This document shows positions 54,679 to 64,000 of a DNA stretch of 64,000 bases, piece by piece. The stretch comes from Sphingomonas sp. GTDB lineage: Bacteria; Pseudomonadota; Alphaproteobacteria; Sphingomonadales; Sphingomonadaceae. Positions within the stretch are counted from its first letter, which is position 1. Every line of letters begins with the position of its first letter. Location of the stretch: contig JAHBZH010000001.1 in NCBI GenBank assembly GCA_019635535.1, forward strand, positions 751,001 through 815,000, given 5' to 3'. The notes beneath the pieces are model-generated. The model was not told the origin of the DNA and ran no database searches. It saw only the letters and a list, made by a program, of their open reading frames with translations. The position numbers and the translations under genes are program-made.

Positions 54679-55181
54679 AGGTTTACTGCCTCGATACGGC
54701 GGGCCTCAGCACCCCGCATATGCAGCTGCCAGAGGACGTGCCGCTGTTCCGCCCGATATGGGATTGCGTCATTCGCACCATCGAAAGCGGAAAGATCGGC
54801 GTCACCGCCGAAATCTACAAGGAGATGTGCCACCTCACGGGTGACGTGGGCGATTGCATTCGCGCGTCTAAGGATCGGCTTTTGATGGAGGTCGATGACC
54901 CCACTTGGGACGGCGCCGGTTACATCGCCCAATTCAACCGAATGAGGCAGGCTCACGCGGAATGGATTGCCGACTACACCATGAAGAGTCCCGCCAAGAC
55001 GATCAGTCTGAAGGACCTAACTGCGGTGGCACTGGCGAAGAGTCTGAATCTGCCCCTCGTCAGCAGCGAGTCGAGTGCGCGCGACTCTCCTAAGCACAAG
55101 CGCATACCGGATATTTGCGCTCTGGAAAGCGTAGTCCCATATAGCTTCAACGAGTTCCTGCGGCTCGAAGGTGGCGGATGA
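54675..55181 (+). CDS. DUF4411 PIN-like protein (toxin candidate)
   Basis: The 168-residue product begins with a TTG inside the stop of the previous gene and reads KVYCLDTAGLSTPHM. It has later acidic positions in TAEIYKEMCH, SLKDLTAVALAKSLN and the final RIPDICALESV. This is the DUF4411 pattern of PIN-domain nucleases, with Asp residues that bind metal. The neighbour is the usual partner Xre-ImmA protein. RNA cleavage is inferred from the family, not shown. Confidence 0.8.
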   Translation: MKVYCLDTAGLSTPHMQLPEDVPLFRPIWDCVIRTIESGKIGVTAEIYKEMCHLTGDVGDCIRASKDRLLMEVDDPTWDGAGYIAQFNRMRQAHAEWIADYTMKSPAKTISLKDLTAVALAKSLNLPLVSSESSARDSPKHKRIPDICALESVVPYSFNEFLRLEGGG

Positions 55182-55258
55182 TGACTTTGACTCTTGCTGA
55201 AGCCTAGGCGTCGGACCTGCCGATCGGCCCGAGTTCGATCGCTGGATGGGGCGCCTCA

Positions 55259-55382
55259 TCAAAGCGCCCCAACTAGGAGATCGAACATCTCGTTCTCCCG
55301 CTGGCGATGGTTCTGGCGGAAAGTGAACGCCGACAGATAGCGACCCATGCGCTTCGCTGAAATGCGACTGCGCGTCGAGCGT
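55259..55382 (-). pseudogene. C-terminal remnant of an IS1595-like transposase
   Basis: The minus-strand frame RISAKRMGRYLSAFTFRQNH then RQRENEMFDLLVGAL and a stop resembles the last 35 residues of ISXO2/IS1595-type transposases, where a K+LxRYL.EF.FR.N.R pattern precedes FDLL. Nothing upstream in the frame continues the match, so only the tail is left. Confidence 0.45.
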
Positions 55383-55386
55383 TTGC

Positions 55387-55530
55387 CTAAACCGCCAACG
55401 CCATGATCCCCGGTCCGATGCTCCGCCACCAGTCGCTGTCGATCAGGAAGGACGTCGCGGCATGGATCGGGACGAGCAGGGCGATCACCCACCAGGTCGC
55501 CGGATGGATTTGCCCCGGCACGCGCCGACC
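55387..55530 (-). pseudogene. C-terminal fragment of an unrecognised membrane protein
   Basis: A minus-strand frame gives RISYIESGRRVPGQIHPATW then WVIALLVPIHAATSFLIDSD and WWRSIGPGIMALAV before TAG at 55387. It has one clear membrane segment. I do not recognise the family and see no start. It lies directly against the transposase remnant and is probably a host gene broken by that insertion. Confidence 0.35.
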
Positions 55531-55752
55531 GCTTTCAATGTAGGAAATCCTCTGTCACGCTTGCCCCGGATCGGGGTCGAACCCCGGCTCGCCGGCTCTT
55601 TGAAACGCCCCGCCCGATGTCCTTCATTGCCGCCCGGCGCCCCCGCCAAAACACCCCCGACCCTGTCAACTTTGTCAACTTAACCGAGACAAGCGCGCGC
55701 CGGCGAACCCGTCGTTCTTGGACTAACTTTTGACTAACTTTTGGACCGCCGC
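55531..55752. other. Gap with short tandem repeats before the crotonase gene
   Basis: No gene is seen. The stretch has a hairpin CGGGGTCGAACCCCG near 55572 and the doublets TGTCAACTT/TGTCAACTT near 55674 and ACTAACTTTTG/ACTAACTTTTG near 55723. These could be leftovers of element ends. The crotonase gene converges on this region, so a terminator is expected but none with a T-run stands out. Confidence 0.35.
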
Positions 55753-56568
55753 TCAATCGTCCAGCGGCCCGAAGCTCGGCTCGGTCTTGCCCAGCCGGGC
55801 GCGGATCGCTTCGCCCAGGTCGGCGCTGACGAGCGTGCCGGCATTCCAGGTGGCGACGTCGCGCAGCCCTTCCTCGATCGGCCGCCCCCGGCTGTAATTG
55901 AGGCTGCGCTTGGCGCCGGCGACGGCGAGCGGGGATTTGGCCGCGATCGTCCGCGCCAGCTCCAGCCCCGCCGCCAGCGCGCCCGCCGCATCCGCCTCGA
56001 TCCGGTTGACCAGCCCGTAACGCGCCGCCTCCTCCGCGCCCATCCGCCGGCCGGTATAGGTGAGCTCGCGCACCACGCCCTGCGGGATCAGGTGGGAGAG
56101 ACGCTGGAGCGTGCCGAGATCGGCGGTGATCGCCACATCGACCTCGGCGACCTGGAAGAAGGCGTCGGCGCTGGCGACGCGCAGGTCGCATGCCGACGCA
56201 AGGTCCACGCCCGCGCCGATGCAGCCGCCCTGGATCGCCGCCACCACCGGCGCCCGCGCCGCTTCCACCACGCCGAACGCATCCTGGAGCCATTCGATAT
56301 GGCGCAGACGCGCTTCCGCCGCCCGGCCCGGATCGCTGCTCGGCGGGAATTGGCGGGAGGCATAGTCGAGGTCGAGCCCGGCGGTGAAATGCCTGCCCCG
56401 CCCGGAGAGCAGGATCGCCCGCACCGAGGGATCGCGCCCCAATGTCCGGAACGCCTCGCCGATCGCGGCGAACATCTCGCCGTCCATCGCGTTGAACTTC
56501 TCGGCCCGGTCCAGCGCGACATGGGCCACGCCGCCGTCCATCTCGATCGCGATCCGCTCGCTTCCCAT
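55753..56568 (-). CDS. Enoyl-CoA hydratase/isomerase family protein
   Basis: The 271-residue crotonase has the oxyanion-hole segments GRGRHFTAGLDLDYA and IQGGCIGAGVDLASACDLRV. FFQVAEVDVAITADLGTLQRL carries an Asp at the position used by delta3,5-delta2,4-dienoyl-CoA isomerases. That favours an isomerase over a hydratase, but the substrate is not certain. It is divergent from the 2Fe-2S gene with 28 bases between. Confidence 0.88.
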   Translation of the reverse strand: MGSERIAIEMDGGVAHVALDRAEKFNAMDGEMFAAIGEAFRTLGRDPSVRAILLSGRGRHFTAGLDLDYASRQFPPSSDPGRAAEARLRHIEWLQDAFGVVEAARAPVVAAIQGGCIGAGVDLASACDLRVASADAFFQVAEVDVAITADLGTLQRLSHLIPQGVVRELTYTGRRMGAEEAARYGLVNRIEADAAGALAAGLELARTIAAKSPLAVAGAKRSLNYSRGRPIEEGLRDVATWNAGTLVSADLGEAIRARLGKTEPSFGPLDD

Positions 56569-56596
56569 GCCTCGCCTCTCCGCTTATGACCCGGCC

Positions 56597-57178
56597 ATGT
56601 CCCGCTTTACCGTGAACGGCCAGCCCGTCCACTATCGGATGGATCCCGACACGCCCCTGCTCTGGGCGCTCCGGGAGGCGTCCAATCTCACCGGCACGAA
56701 ATATGGCTGCGGCACCGGCCATTGCGGGGCCTGCACCGTCCATGTCGATGGTCATGCGGTCCGCTCCTGCCGGGTGGCGATCCGCGACATCGAGGGCAGC
56801 TTCGTCACCACGATCGAGGGCCTGTCGCGCGATCGCTCCCATCCGGTGCAGCAGGCCTTTGCCGGCGTCGCGCAGGAGGATGGCGGGGTGACGGACGCGG
56901 TGCCGCAATGCGGCTATTGCATCCCGGGCATGATCATGGCCGCCGCCGCTTTGGTCGACCGCAACGATGCGCCGACCGACGCGCAGATCGACGACGCCGT
57001 CTCCAATCTGTGCCGCTGCGGCATCTATCCGCGCCTGCGCGAGGCGATCCGCCGGGCCGGCCGGATCAAGGCGGGGCGCGAGCGGGCCGCCGCCGCGCCG
57101 CCGCCGGGCGTTTCGCCGGAGGATGCGGCCCGCGAAGTGCCCGCCCTGCGCGTCGAGCCTCGCCCGCGCCGGCTCTAG
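56597..57178 (+). CDS. 2Fe-2S small subunit of an aldehyde/isoquinoline oxidoreductase type enzyme
   Basis: The 193-residue product has a plant-type ferredoxin site (YGCGTGHCGACTVHVDG) and a second CxxC pair set (QCGYCIPGMIM, NLCRCGIYPRLREAI), the pattern of IorA/CoxS small subunits of molybdenum hydroxylases. I set the start at 56597 (MSRFTVNGQPV). The tail after residue 160 is Ala/Pro/Arg-rich. The molybdenum-binding large subunit that should follow is absent. Confidence 0.9.
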   Translation: MSRFTVNGQPVHYRMDPDTPLLWALREASNLTGTKYGCGTGHCGACTVHVDGHAVRSCRVAIRDIEGSFVTTIEGLSRDRSHPVQQAFAGVAQEDGGVTDAVPQCGYCIPGMIMAAAALVDRNDAPTDAQIDDAVSNLCRCGIYPRLREAIRRAGRIKAGRERAAAAPPPGVSPEDAAREVPALRVEPRPRRL

Positions 57179-57287
57179 AAGCTTGCATTCGGCTGACGTG
57201 CCGGTTCAGCATCCGCTCATCGACGAATCGGCACAAACGGCTCGTATCCGGCGGAAATGTCCGCTTCGGAGTGTAAGGAGTAAGTCG

Positions 57288-58142
57288 ATGCGCAAGGCAT
57301 TGATGGGATTTGTGATGGCGGCGACGGTGTTGACCCCGGTCGCGGCCCAGGCGCAGCGCGGTGATCGCGCCGAGCATTATCAGCGGCTCGAGCAGCGCAA
57401 TCAGCAGCGTTACGGCAACCAGAATCGCGACGGCAATCGCGAGGCGCGCCAGCAGCAGCGTCAGGCGCAGCCCGCGCCGCAGCAGCAGCGCCAGGCGCAG
57501 GCGCCCCAGGCGCAGACCGCGCCGGTGCAGACCGCACAGCGCGGTGAGCGTCGCGGCGACGGCAATCGCGGCCAGCGTGGCGACCGTGGTAATCGTGGCG
57601 ACCGCGGCAATCGCGGGGACAGCGGCTATCAGCGCGGCTGGCAGGGTCCGAACAACCCGGGCACGCAGCGCGACGCCGATCGCTACAATCGCCGCGCCCA
57701 GGAAAATGCGATCCGTTACGGCACGCCGGCCCAGCGCCGCGATGCCATCCGTGACGCGCGCCGCGACGACCGCCGCGACTGGCGGGGCGACCGGCGCGAC
57801 GACCGCCGTGCTGGCAACCGGAACTGGAACCGCGACTGGAATCGCGGCTGGCGCAACGACCGGCGCTATGATTGGCAGCGCTGGCGCTACAGCAACCGCA
57901 ACGCCTATCGCCTGCCGGCCTATTACGCGCCCTATCGCGGCTGGAACTACAGCCGCTTCTCGATCGGCTTCATGCTGCAGCCGCTCTTCTACAGCCAGCG
58001 TTACTGGATCGGCGATCCCTGGCAGTATCGCCTGCCGGCGGCGCCTTACGGAACGCAGTGGGTGCGCTACTATAACGACGTGCTGCTGGTGGACATCTAC
58101 ACCGGCGAAGTCGTCGATGTGATCTACGACTTCTTTTGGTAG
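57288..58142 (+). CDS. RcnB-family secreted protein with low-complexity Arg/Gln region
   Basis: The 284-residue product has a signal peptide (MRKALMGFVMAATVLTPVAA region), a Gln/Arg-rich stretch (about 25-95), repeats of GDRGNR (about 95-115) and a WRGDRRDDRR region. A C-terminal RcnB-like domain has APYRGWNYSRFSIGFMLQPL, YWIGDPWQYRLP and a final IYTGEVVDVIYDFFW. RcnB helps nickel and cobalt balance in the periplasm in E. coli; many sphingomonad homologues have unknown roles. A strong hairpin terminator follows. Confidence 0.8.
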   Translation: MRKALMGFVMAATVLTPVAAQAQRGDRAEHYQRLEQRNQQRYGNQNRDGNREARQQQRQAQPAPQQQRQAQAPQAQTAPVQTAQRGERRGDGNRGQRGDRGNRGDRGNRGDSGYQRGWQGPNNPGTQRDADRYNRRAQENAIRYGTPAQRRDAIRDARRDDRRDWRGDRRDDRRAGNRNWNRDWNRGWRNDRRYDWQRWRYSNRNAYRLPAYYAPYRGWNYSRFSIGFMLQPLFYSQRYWIGDPWQYRLPAAPYGTQWVRYYNDVLLVDIYTGEVVDVIYDFFW

Positions 58143-58186
58143 TCGCGGATCCATGCTTTGCCCCGCCCTCGCGGCGTGGGCTCGGC

Positions 58187-58220
58187 AAGCCCGGGGCGAT
58201 GCGAGGCGCCCCGGGCTTTT
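58187..58220 (+). terminator. Rho-independent terminator of the RcnB-like gene
   Basis: AAGCCCGGGGCG (58187-58198) pairs with CGCCCCGGGCTT (58207-58218) over an 8-base loop and is followed by TTCGCTT. The 12-bp perfect stem lies 44 bases past the stop. Confidence 0.85.
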
Positions 58221-58262
58221 CGCTTGCTAGGCGGCGGTCCGCTGGCGCAATGACCCGGCCTG

Positions 58263-58934
58263 ATGTCCGCCCCCGATGCCAAGATCGCGATCGGCAATGA
58301 GGTCCGCGCCCGCTTGCTGGCGAATCCGGCGGCGCTCAAGCTGCCGTCGAACGATCTCGACATCTTCATCGTGCGCGACGTGCTCGATGCCGCCATGTGC
58401 GCGGGCCTCATCCGTCTGATCGACGCCCGGCGCGCGCCGTCGCAATTGCTCGCGCCCGCCGCCGATCCCGATTTCCGCACCAGCGAGAGCTGCGATCTCG
58501 ATCCCGCCGATCCGCGGGTCCGCCAGGTGGAGGCCAGGGTTCGCGCGATCACCGGCATCCCGGCGACGCATGGCGAAACGATCCAGGGCCAGCGTTACGC
58601 CGTCGGTCAGCAATTCAAGCCGCATCACGATTTCTTCTTCACCGACCAGCCTTATTGGGAGGAGATGGAGCGCAGCGGCGGTCAGCGTACCTGGACGGCG
58701 ATGATCTTCCTCAACATGCCGGAGGGGGGTGGCCAGACCGCCTTTCCCGGTCTCGATCTCAGGATTGCGCCGCGCGTCGGCAATCTCCTCATCTGGAACA
58801 ATATGGACGCGCACGGCCTGCCCAATCCTCATTCGCTGCACCAGGGCATGCCGGTCACGGCCGGCGTCAAATATGTCATCACCAAATGGCATCGCGAGCG
58901 CCCCTGGGGCACCTGGTCCGCGCCCACTTACTGA
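58263..58934 (+). CDS. 2-oxoglutarate/Fe(II)-dependent prolyl 4-hydroxylase-like oxygenase
   Basis: The 223-residue product has the iron-binding pattern: QFKPHHDFFF (His and Asp), then LLIWNNMDAHGLPNPHSLHQ with the distal His and the 2-oxoglutarate Lys in GVKYVITKWHRERPWG. This is the bacterial P4HA-like family. No signal peptide is seen. It hydroxylates protein or small-molecule substrates; which one is unknown. Confidence 0.88.
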   Translation: MSAPDAKIAIGNEVRARLLANPAALKLPSNDLDIFIVRDVLDAAMCAGLIRLIDARRAPSQLLAPAADPDFRTSESCDLDPADPRVRQVEARVRAITGIPATHGETIQGQRYAVGQQFKPHHDFFFTDQPYWEEMERSGGQRTWTAMIFLNMPEGGGQTAFPGLDLRIAPRVGNLLIWNNMDAHGLPNPHSLHQGMPVTAGVKYVITKWHRERPWGTWSAPTY

Positions 58935-59008
58935 TCCGCGAGCGGACGCTTGCCGGCCACAAACGGCTGTATTATCCAACCGCCACACTTATCAAAGGAT
59001 TGCCGCTC

Positions 59009-60822
59009 ATGAATCGTCGCGTCTTCCTGCTCGCCGCTACTGCTCTTGTGCTGACGGCACCGGCCATGATTCCGGTTCCCGCGCTCGCGCAGGCTGCGCC
59101 GGCGGCCGAATCGCCAAGCGAGCGGCTGCACCGCCTGTTCCGCGAGAGCGACGAGGCGAATCTTCAACGCAACCCGATCTCGGCGCTGTTCCGGGGGGAT
59201 TTCCGCTATGCCGACCGGATCGGCAATTATCTCACCGATGCGCATGACGCGGCGGAGAAGGCGGCGGCGGAGCGGGAGCTGGCCGCGCTCGCGGCGATCG
59301 ACCGCGCCGCGCTCGATCCCACCGATCGCCTTGCCTACGATGTGTTCCGGTTCCGGCGCGAGGACGATCTCGCCGATTATGCGCCCGATCTGCTGGCACT
59401 CACCAATGTGCGGCCGATCAACCATTTCAGCGGCCTGCACACTTTCTATCCCGTCCTGGCTTCCGGCCGCAGCGCCGCGCCGTTCCGCAATGTCGAGGAT
59501 TACGAGAACAATCTGCGGCGCCACCGCGAGTTCGTCGAGATCGTCGATCGCGCGATCGGCCGCTTCCGCCAGGGCCTCGCATCGGGGGTGGTCGATACCC
59601 GCCTCACCATCACCAACGTGATCCAGCAGCTCGACACGCAGCTCGCCGACGCGCCGGAGGCGTCGCCCTATTTCGGTCCCGCGCAGAATTTTCCCGAAGC
59701 CGTCCCGGAGGCCGATCGCTCTCGGCTGCGCGAGGCGCTCCTGATTTCGATCCGCGACGAGATTTTCCCGGCCTATCGCCGGCTGCGCGATTTCCTCGCG
59801 GACGAATATCTGCCCCAGGCTCGTGCCGGCGACGGCCTCGTCCACATGCGTGGCGGCGAGCGGCTCTATGCCCGGCTGATCGAGGCGAATACGACGCTGC
59901 CGTTGACGGCGGATTATGTCCACGATCTCGGCCTCAGCGAAGTCGCGCGCATCCGCGGTGAGATGGAGGCGATCCGCGCCCGCGTCGGCTTTGCCGGCAC
60001 GCTCACCGACTTCTTCGAGTTTCTGCGCACCGACCCGCAGTTCGAGCCGCAAAGCCGCGAATGGCTGCGCGACGAATATTATGCGATCGGTCGCCGGGTG
60101 GATGAGCGGATCGGGGAATATTTTTCCACGCTCCCCCGCACCCGCCTGGAAATCCGCGAGGTCGAGGCCTTCCGCGAGCAGAACGAGGCGGCCGGCTCCT
60201 ATCAGGACGGCACGCCGGACGGATCGCGGCCAGGCGTCTTTTATTACAACGCCTATGATCTGCCTTCGCGGCGGACCTACGGCATGGAGACGCTCTATCT
60301 CCACGAAGGCGCGCCGGGTCATCATTTCCAGATCAGCCTGGCCAACGAGAATGAGGCACTGCCCAATTTCATGCGCTACGGCGGCAACACCGCCTTCGTC
60401 GAAGGCTGGGCGCTCTATGCCGAGACCCTGTGGGACGAACTCGGGATGGAGACCGATCCCTATCAGCGTTTCGGCGGGCTCAACGACGAGATGCTGCGCG
60501 CGATGCGCCTCGTCGTCGATACCGGCATCCATGCGCGCGGCTGGACCCGCGATCAGGCGATCCAGTACATGCTCGACAATAGCGGCATGAGCCGGACCGA
60601 AGTGGTGAGCGAGGTCGAGCGCTACATTGCCATTCCCGGCCAGGCGCTCGCCTACAAGATCGGTCAGCTCAAGATCCTGGAGCTGCGCGCGCGGGCCGAG
60701 CAGGCGCTGGGCGACCGCTTCGACCTGCGCGAGTTTCATGCCCAGGTGTTGATGACCGGCGCGCTGCCGCTCACCGTGCTGGAGCGCAAGATCGACGACT
60801 GGATCGCGGCGCGCCGCGCGGG

Positions 60823-60826
<4 letters not shown>
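59009..60826 (+). CDS. DUF885 family putative peptidase, exported
   Basis: The 605-residue product has a signal peptide (to about residue 30, ALAQA) and the DUF885 zinc-binding signature TLYLHEGAPGHHFQISLANE with a following NTAFVEGWALYAE. The family is metallopeptidase-like and common in sphingomonads, often lipoproteins or periplasmic. I chose the start at the signal peptide ATG. It overlaps the convergent MFS gene by four bases. Confidence 0.88.
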
Positions 60827-62046
<1,220 letters not shown>

Positions 62047-62095
62047 GGGCGCGCCGCCATGCCCGTATAAGACAGTGGCGTCCAGCGGAGACTTT

Positions 62096-62857
62096 CTACC
62101 GGATCGACCGGCTCTGGCCGCCGTCGACGATCAGGGTCGTGCCGGTCACCCAGCTCGCCCGGGGCGAGACGAGGAAGAGCGCGGCATTGGCGACTTCCTC
62201 CGGCGTGCCGAGCCGGCCGGAGGGGATGGAGGCGCGGACCTGGGCGTACATTTCGGGCAGGCTTTGCTTCACCTGGTCCCACACCCCGCCCGGAAACTCG
62301 ATCGATCCGGGCGCGAGGCTGTTTACCCGCACGCCGTTCGCGGCCCAGTTGACCGCCAGCTTCTTGGCATAGGCGATCAGCGCCGCCTTGGTGGCGGTGT
62401 AGGCGAAGTCCGGCATCGGGCTGGCGTCGATTCCGGAGATGGACGAGACGAACAGCACAGCGCCGCCGCCGGCCTCGGCCATGCGCGGCAGCACCGCTTC
62501 GCAGGCATGGACCGCGCCCATCAGATCGACGTCGAGATTGGCCTTCCAGCTCTCGATCCGGTCGTCCACCGCCAGCGCCGAGGCATTGTGGATCAGGATG
62601 TCGATCGTGCCGAGCGCATCCCAGGCGGACGTCAGGAACGCATCGATCGCACCCGGATCGCCCGCGTCGCAGGCTTGCGCATGGACAGTGGCGCCGGACG
62701 CGCGAAGGGCGGCCTCCGCATCGGCGAGGCCGGCTTCGCCGCGCGCCGTGATCGCGAGGTTCGCGCCTTCTTTGGCCAGCGCCTCGGCGATCGCCCGGCC
62801 GATCCCGCGGCTGGCGCCGATGACGACCGCATTCCTGCCGGCCAGACCCATGTCCAT
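62096..62857 (-). CDS. Short-chain dehydrogenase/reductase
   Basis: The 253-residue product has the SDR cofactor motif GASRGIGRAIAEAL, NAS in IHNASALAV, the catalytic Ser region (LFVSSISGIDA) and YxxxK (FAYTATKAALIAYAKK). It ends with VTGTTLIVDGGQSRS. The Arg after the glycine motif and the Ala-Arg-Gly turn suggest NADP use. The substrate is unknown. It precedes lysS on the same strand with a 13-base gap. Confidence 0.9.
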   Translation of the reverse strand: MDMGLAGRNAVVIGASRGIGRAIAEALAKEGANLAITARGEAGLADAEAALRASGATVHAQACDAGDPGAIDAFLTSAWDALGTIDILIHNASALAVDDRIESWKANLDVDLMGAVHACEAVLPRMAEAGGGAVLFVSSISGIDASPMPDFAYTATKAALIAYAKKLAVNWAANGVRVNSLAPGSIEFPGGVWDQVKQSLPEMYAQVRASIPSGRLGTPEEVANAALFLVSPRASWVTGTTLIVDGGQSRSIR

Positions 62858-62870
62858 GACGTCTCTCCCC

Positions 62871-64000
62871 CTAAGCGTTCAGCGCCTCCGCGATCAGCTT
62901 GCGGCTGTTGGCGAGGCCGTAGAGCGCGATGAAGCTGCCCATGCGCGGCCCCTGGGCGGAGCCGAGCAGGGTCTCGTAGATCGCCCTGAACCAGTCGCGC
63001 AGGGCTTCCTTGCCGTAATGCGCCTTGCCGACCTCGTAGACCTCGTTCTGGATCTCCTCGGGCGAGGCGCTTTCGGCCAATGCCGCCAGCCGCGCGTCGA
63101 GATCGCGCAGCGCCTCGGCCTCCTTCGCGTCCGGCGCGCGGCGCTTGAGCGTCGGCGCGACGAAATCGCGGGCATAATTGACCGCGAGGCCGATCATCGT
63201 GTCGAGCTCGGGATCGCTCTGCGGCGTCGCGTCCGGCGCGCGGCGCCGCACGAAGCCCCAGATCGTCTCGCGCGACGCGCAGCCGGGCAGGCTGGCGAGA
63301 TTGAGCAGCAGGGAGAACGTCACCGGCGGGGCGTGGTCCGGCACCTGGCCGTCATGGATATGATGGACCGGGTTGCCCAGCTTCTGCTCGATCGGCTGGC
63401 CGGCATAATTGCCGCGGAACTGCCAGTAATCGTCCACCGCGCGCGGGATCACGCCCATGTGCAGCGACTTGGCCTTCTTCGGCTCGCGATAGATGTAGAA
63501 AGCGAGGCTCTCCTCGGTGCCGTAGGTCAGCCACTCCTCGATCGACAGGCCGTTCCCCTTGGACTTGGAGATCTTCTCGCCCTTCTCGTCGAGGAACATC
63601 TCGTAATTGAAGCCCTCCGGCGGCTTGGCGCCCAGGATGCGGGCGATCTTGGACGACTGGGTGACCGAATCGATCAGGTCCTTGCCGGCCATCTCGTAAT
63701 CGACGCCGAGCGCGACCCAGCGCATCGCCCAGTCGACCTTCCATTGCAGCTTCGCCCTGCCCGACAGGATCGACTGCTCGATCCGCTGGCCGTCATCCTC
63801 GAAGGCAACGATGCCGGCTTCGGCGTCCACCACCTCGACCGGCACCTGGAGGACGATCCCGCTGGTCGGCGAGACCGGCAGGACCGGCGAATAGGTGGCG
63901 CGGCGCTCCTCGCGGAGCGTCGGCAGCATCACGCCCATGATCCCGTCCCAGTGGCGCAGCACCAGCTTCAGCGCCTCGTCGAAGCGGCCGGACGTGTAGC
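62871..64000 (-). CDS. lysS: Lysyl-tRNA synthetase, class I, 5' end outside window
   Basis: The minus-strand frame runs off the right edge and gives the last 375 or so residues of a class I LysRS. It has the KISKSKGNGLS signature (KMSKS motif), the DEKGEKIS approach and the C-terminal anticodon-binding helical region ending SRKLIAEALNA. Class I LysRS is the archaeal type kept by most alphaproteobacteria. The HIGH motif lies beyond base 64000. Confidence 0.95.
   Translation of the reverse strand, partial: YTSGRFDEALKLVLRHWDGIMGVMLPTLREERRATYSPVLPVSPTSGIVLQVPVEVVDAEAGIVAFEDDGQRIEQSILSGRAKLQWKVDWAMRWVALGVDYEMAGKDLIDSVTQSSKIARILGAKPPEGFNYEMFLDEKGEKISKSKGNGLSIEEWLTYGTEESLAFYIYREPKKAKSLHMGVIPRAVDDYWQFRGNYAGQPIEQKLGNPVHHIHDGQVPDHAPPVTFSLLLNLASLPGCASRETIWGFVRRRAPDATPQSDPELDTMIGLAVNYARDFVAPTLKRRAPDAKEAEALRDLDARLAALAESASPEEIQNEVYEVGKAHYGKEALRDWFRAIYETLLGSAQGPRMGSFIALYGLANSRKLIAEALNA

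Noticed and set aside
55565..55590. Hairpin CGGGGTCGAACCCCG considered as a tRNA fragment or att site
   Set aside because: The loop is two bases shorter than a T-loop and no acceptor stem or CCA follows.

Overview
The window looks like chromosomal DNA from an alphaproteobacterium, most likely a sphingomonad (Sphingomonadales). This is an inference from high GC content, a class I lysyl-tRNA synthetase, the ctaC-ctaD-ctaB-ctaG-ctaE cytochrome oxidase cluster, the pyrE-pdxJ-acpS-lepB order, RcnB-type and DUF885 proteins, and a wealth of TonB-dependent receptors. No rRNA is present to settle the genus.

Left end (1-5.1 kb): the distal part of a respiratory nitrate reductase operon, narG(3' end)-narH-narJ-narI, followed by a parvulin-type prolyl isomerase and two small unrecognised genes, nearly all with stop/start overlaps. 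It is followed by a perfect FNR/FixK-type box and the first 32 codons of a gene that is cut off by insertion-sequence DNA.

Accessory region (about 5.1-36.2 kb): a probable genomic island ending beside a tRNA-Ser(GGA) gene. Its two edges hold IS6-family elements, IS-end remnants, gene fragments (WrbA, acyl-CoA synthetase, DUF2924) and two closely related large serine recombinases. The left recombinase has lost its catalytic domain; the right one is intact. Just downstream of the left recombinase lies an array of 11-bp units based on CCTGATA/CCTGTTA. Related CCTGTTA motifs, partly as inverted repeats, follow the right one.

The core of the island (8.7-32.8 kb) reads as one nutritional programme for phytate and myo-inositol. 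It encodes two TonB-dependent receptors, a tandem-domain beta-propeller phytase, a histidine acid phosphatase of phytase type, a Tat-exported PhoD-like phosphatase, an organophosphate-type MFS permease and a cytosolic inositol monophosphatase. It also holds every step from inositol to acetyl-CoA (IolG x2, IolE, IolD, IolB, an IolC-aldolase fusion, IolA/MmsA). Control is likely by an RpiR-type repressor with GGAA-N6-TTCC sites and by a PepSY/OmpR-family response regulator/histidine kinase operon with a direct-repeat site in its promoter. The cytosolic monophosphatase plus the organophosphate-type permease suggests that a partly dephosphorylated inositol phosphate is imported and finished inside the cell.

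Right part (36.3-64 kb): ordinary core genes. These are pterin carbinolamine dehydratase, a zinc peptidase, ccmAB, an rRNA methyltransferase, an M16 peptidase, the aa3 oxidase cluster with SURF1 and CtaG, pyrE-pdxJ-acpS-lepB, an AI-2E family membrane protein, an FKBP isomerase, rpsU, a DEAD-box helicase, a crotonase, an orphan 2Fe-2S subunit, an RcnB-like protein, a 2OG-Fe(II) oxygenase, a DUF885 peptidase, a Tet-like MFS pump, an SDR and lysS. This is interrupted at 53.4-55.6 kb by a small accessory insert with an Xre-ImmA/IrrE plus DUF4411 (PIN-like) toxin-antitoxin pair and transposase debris.
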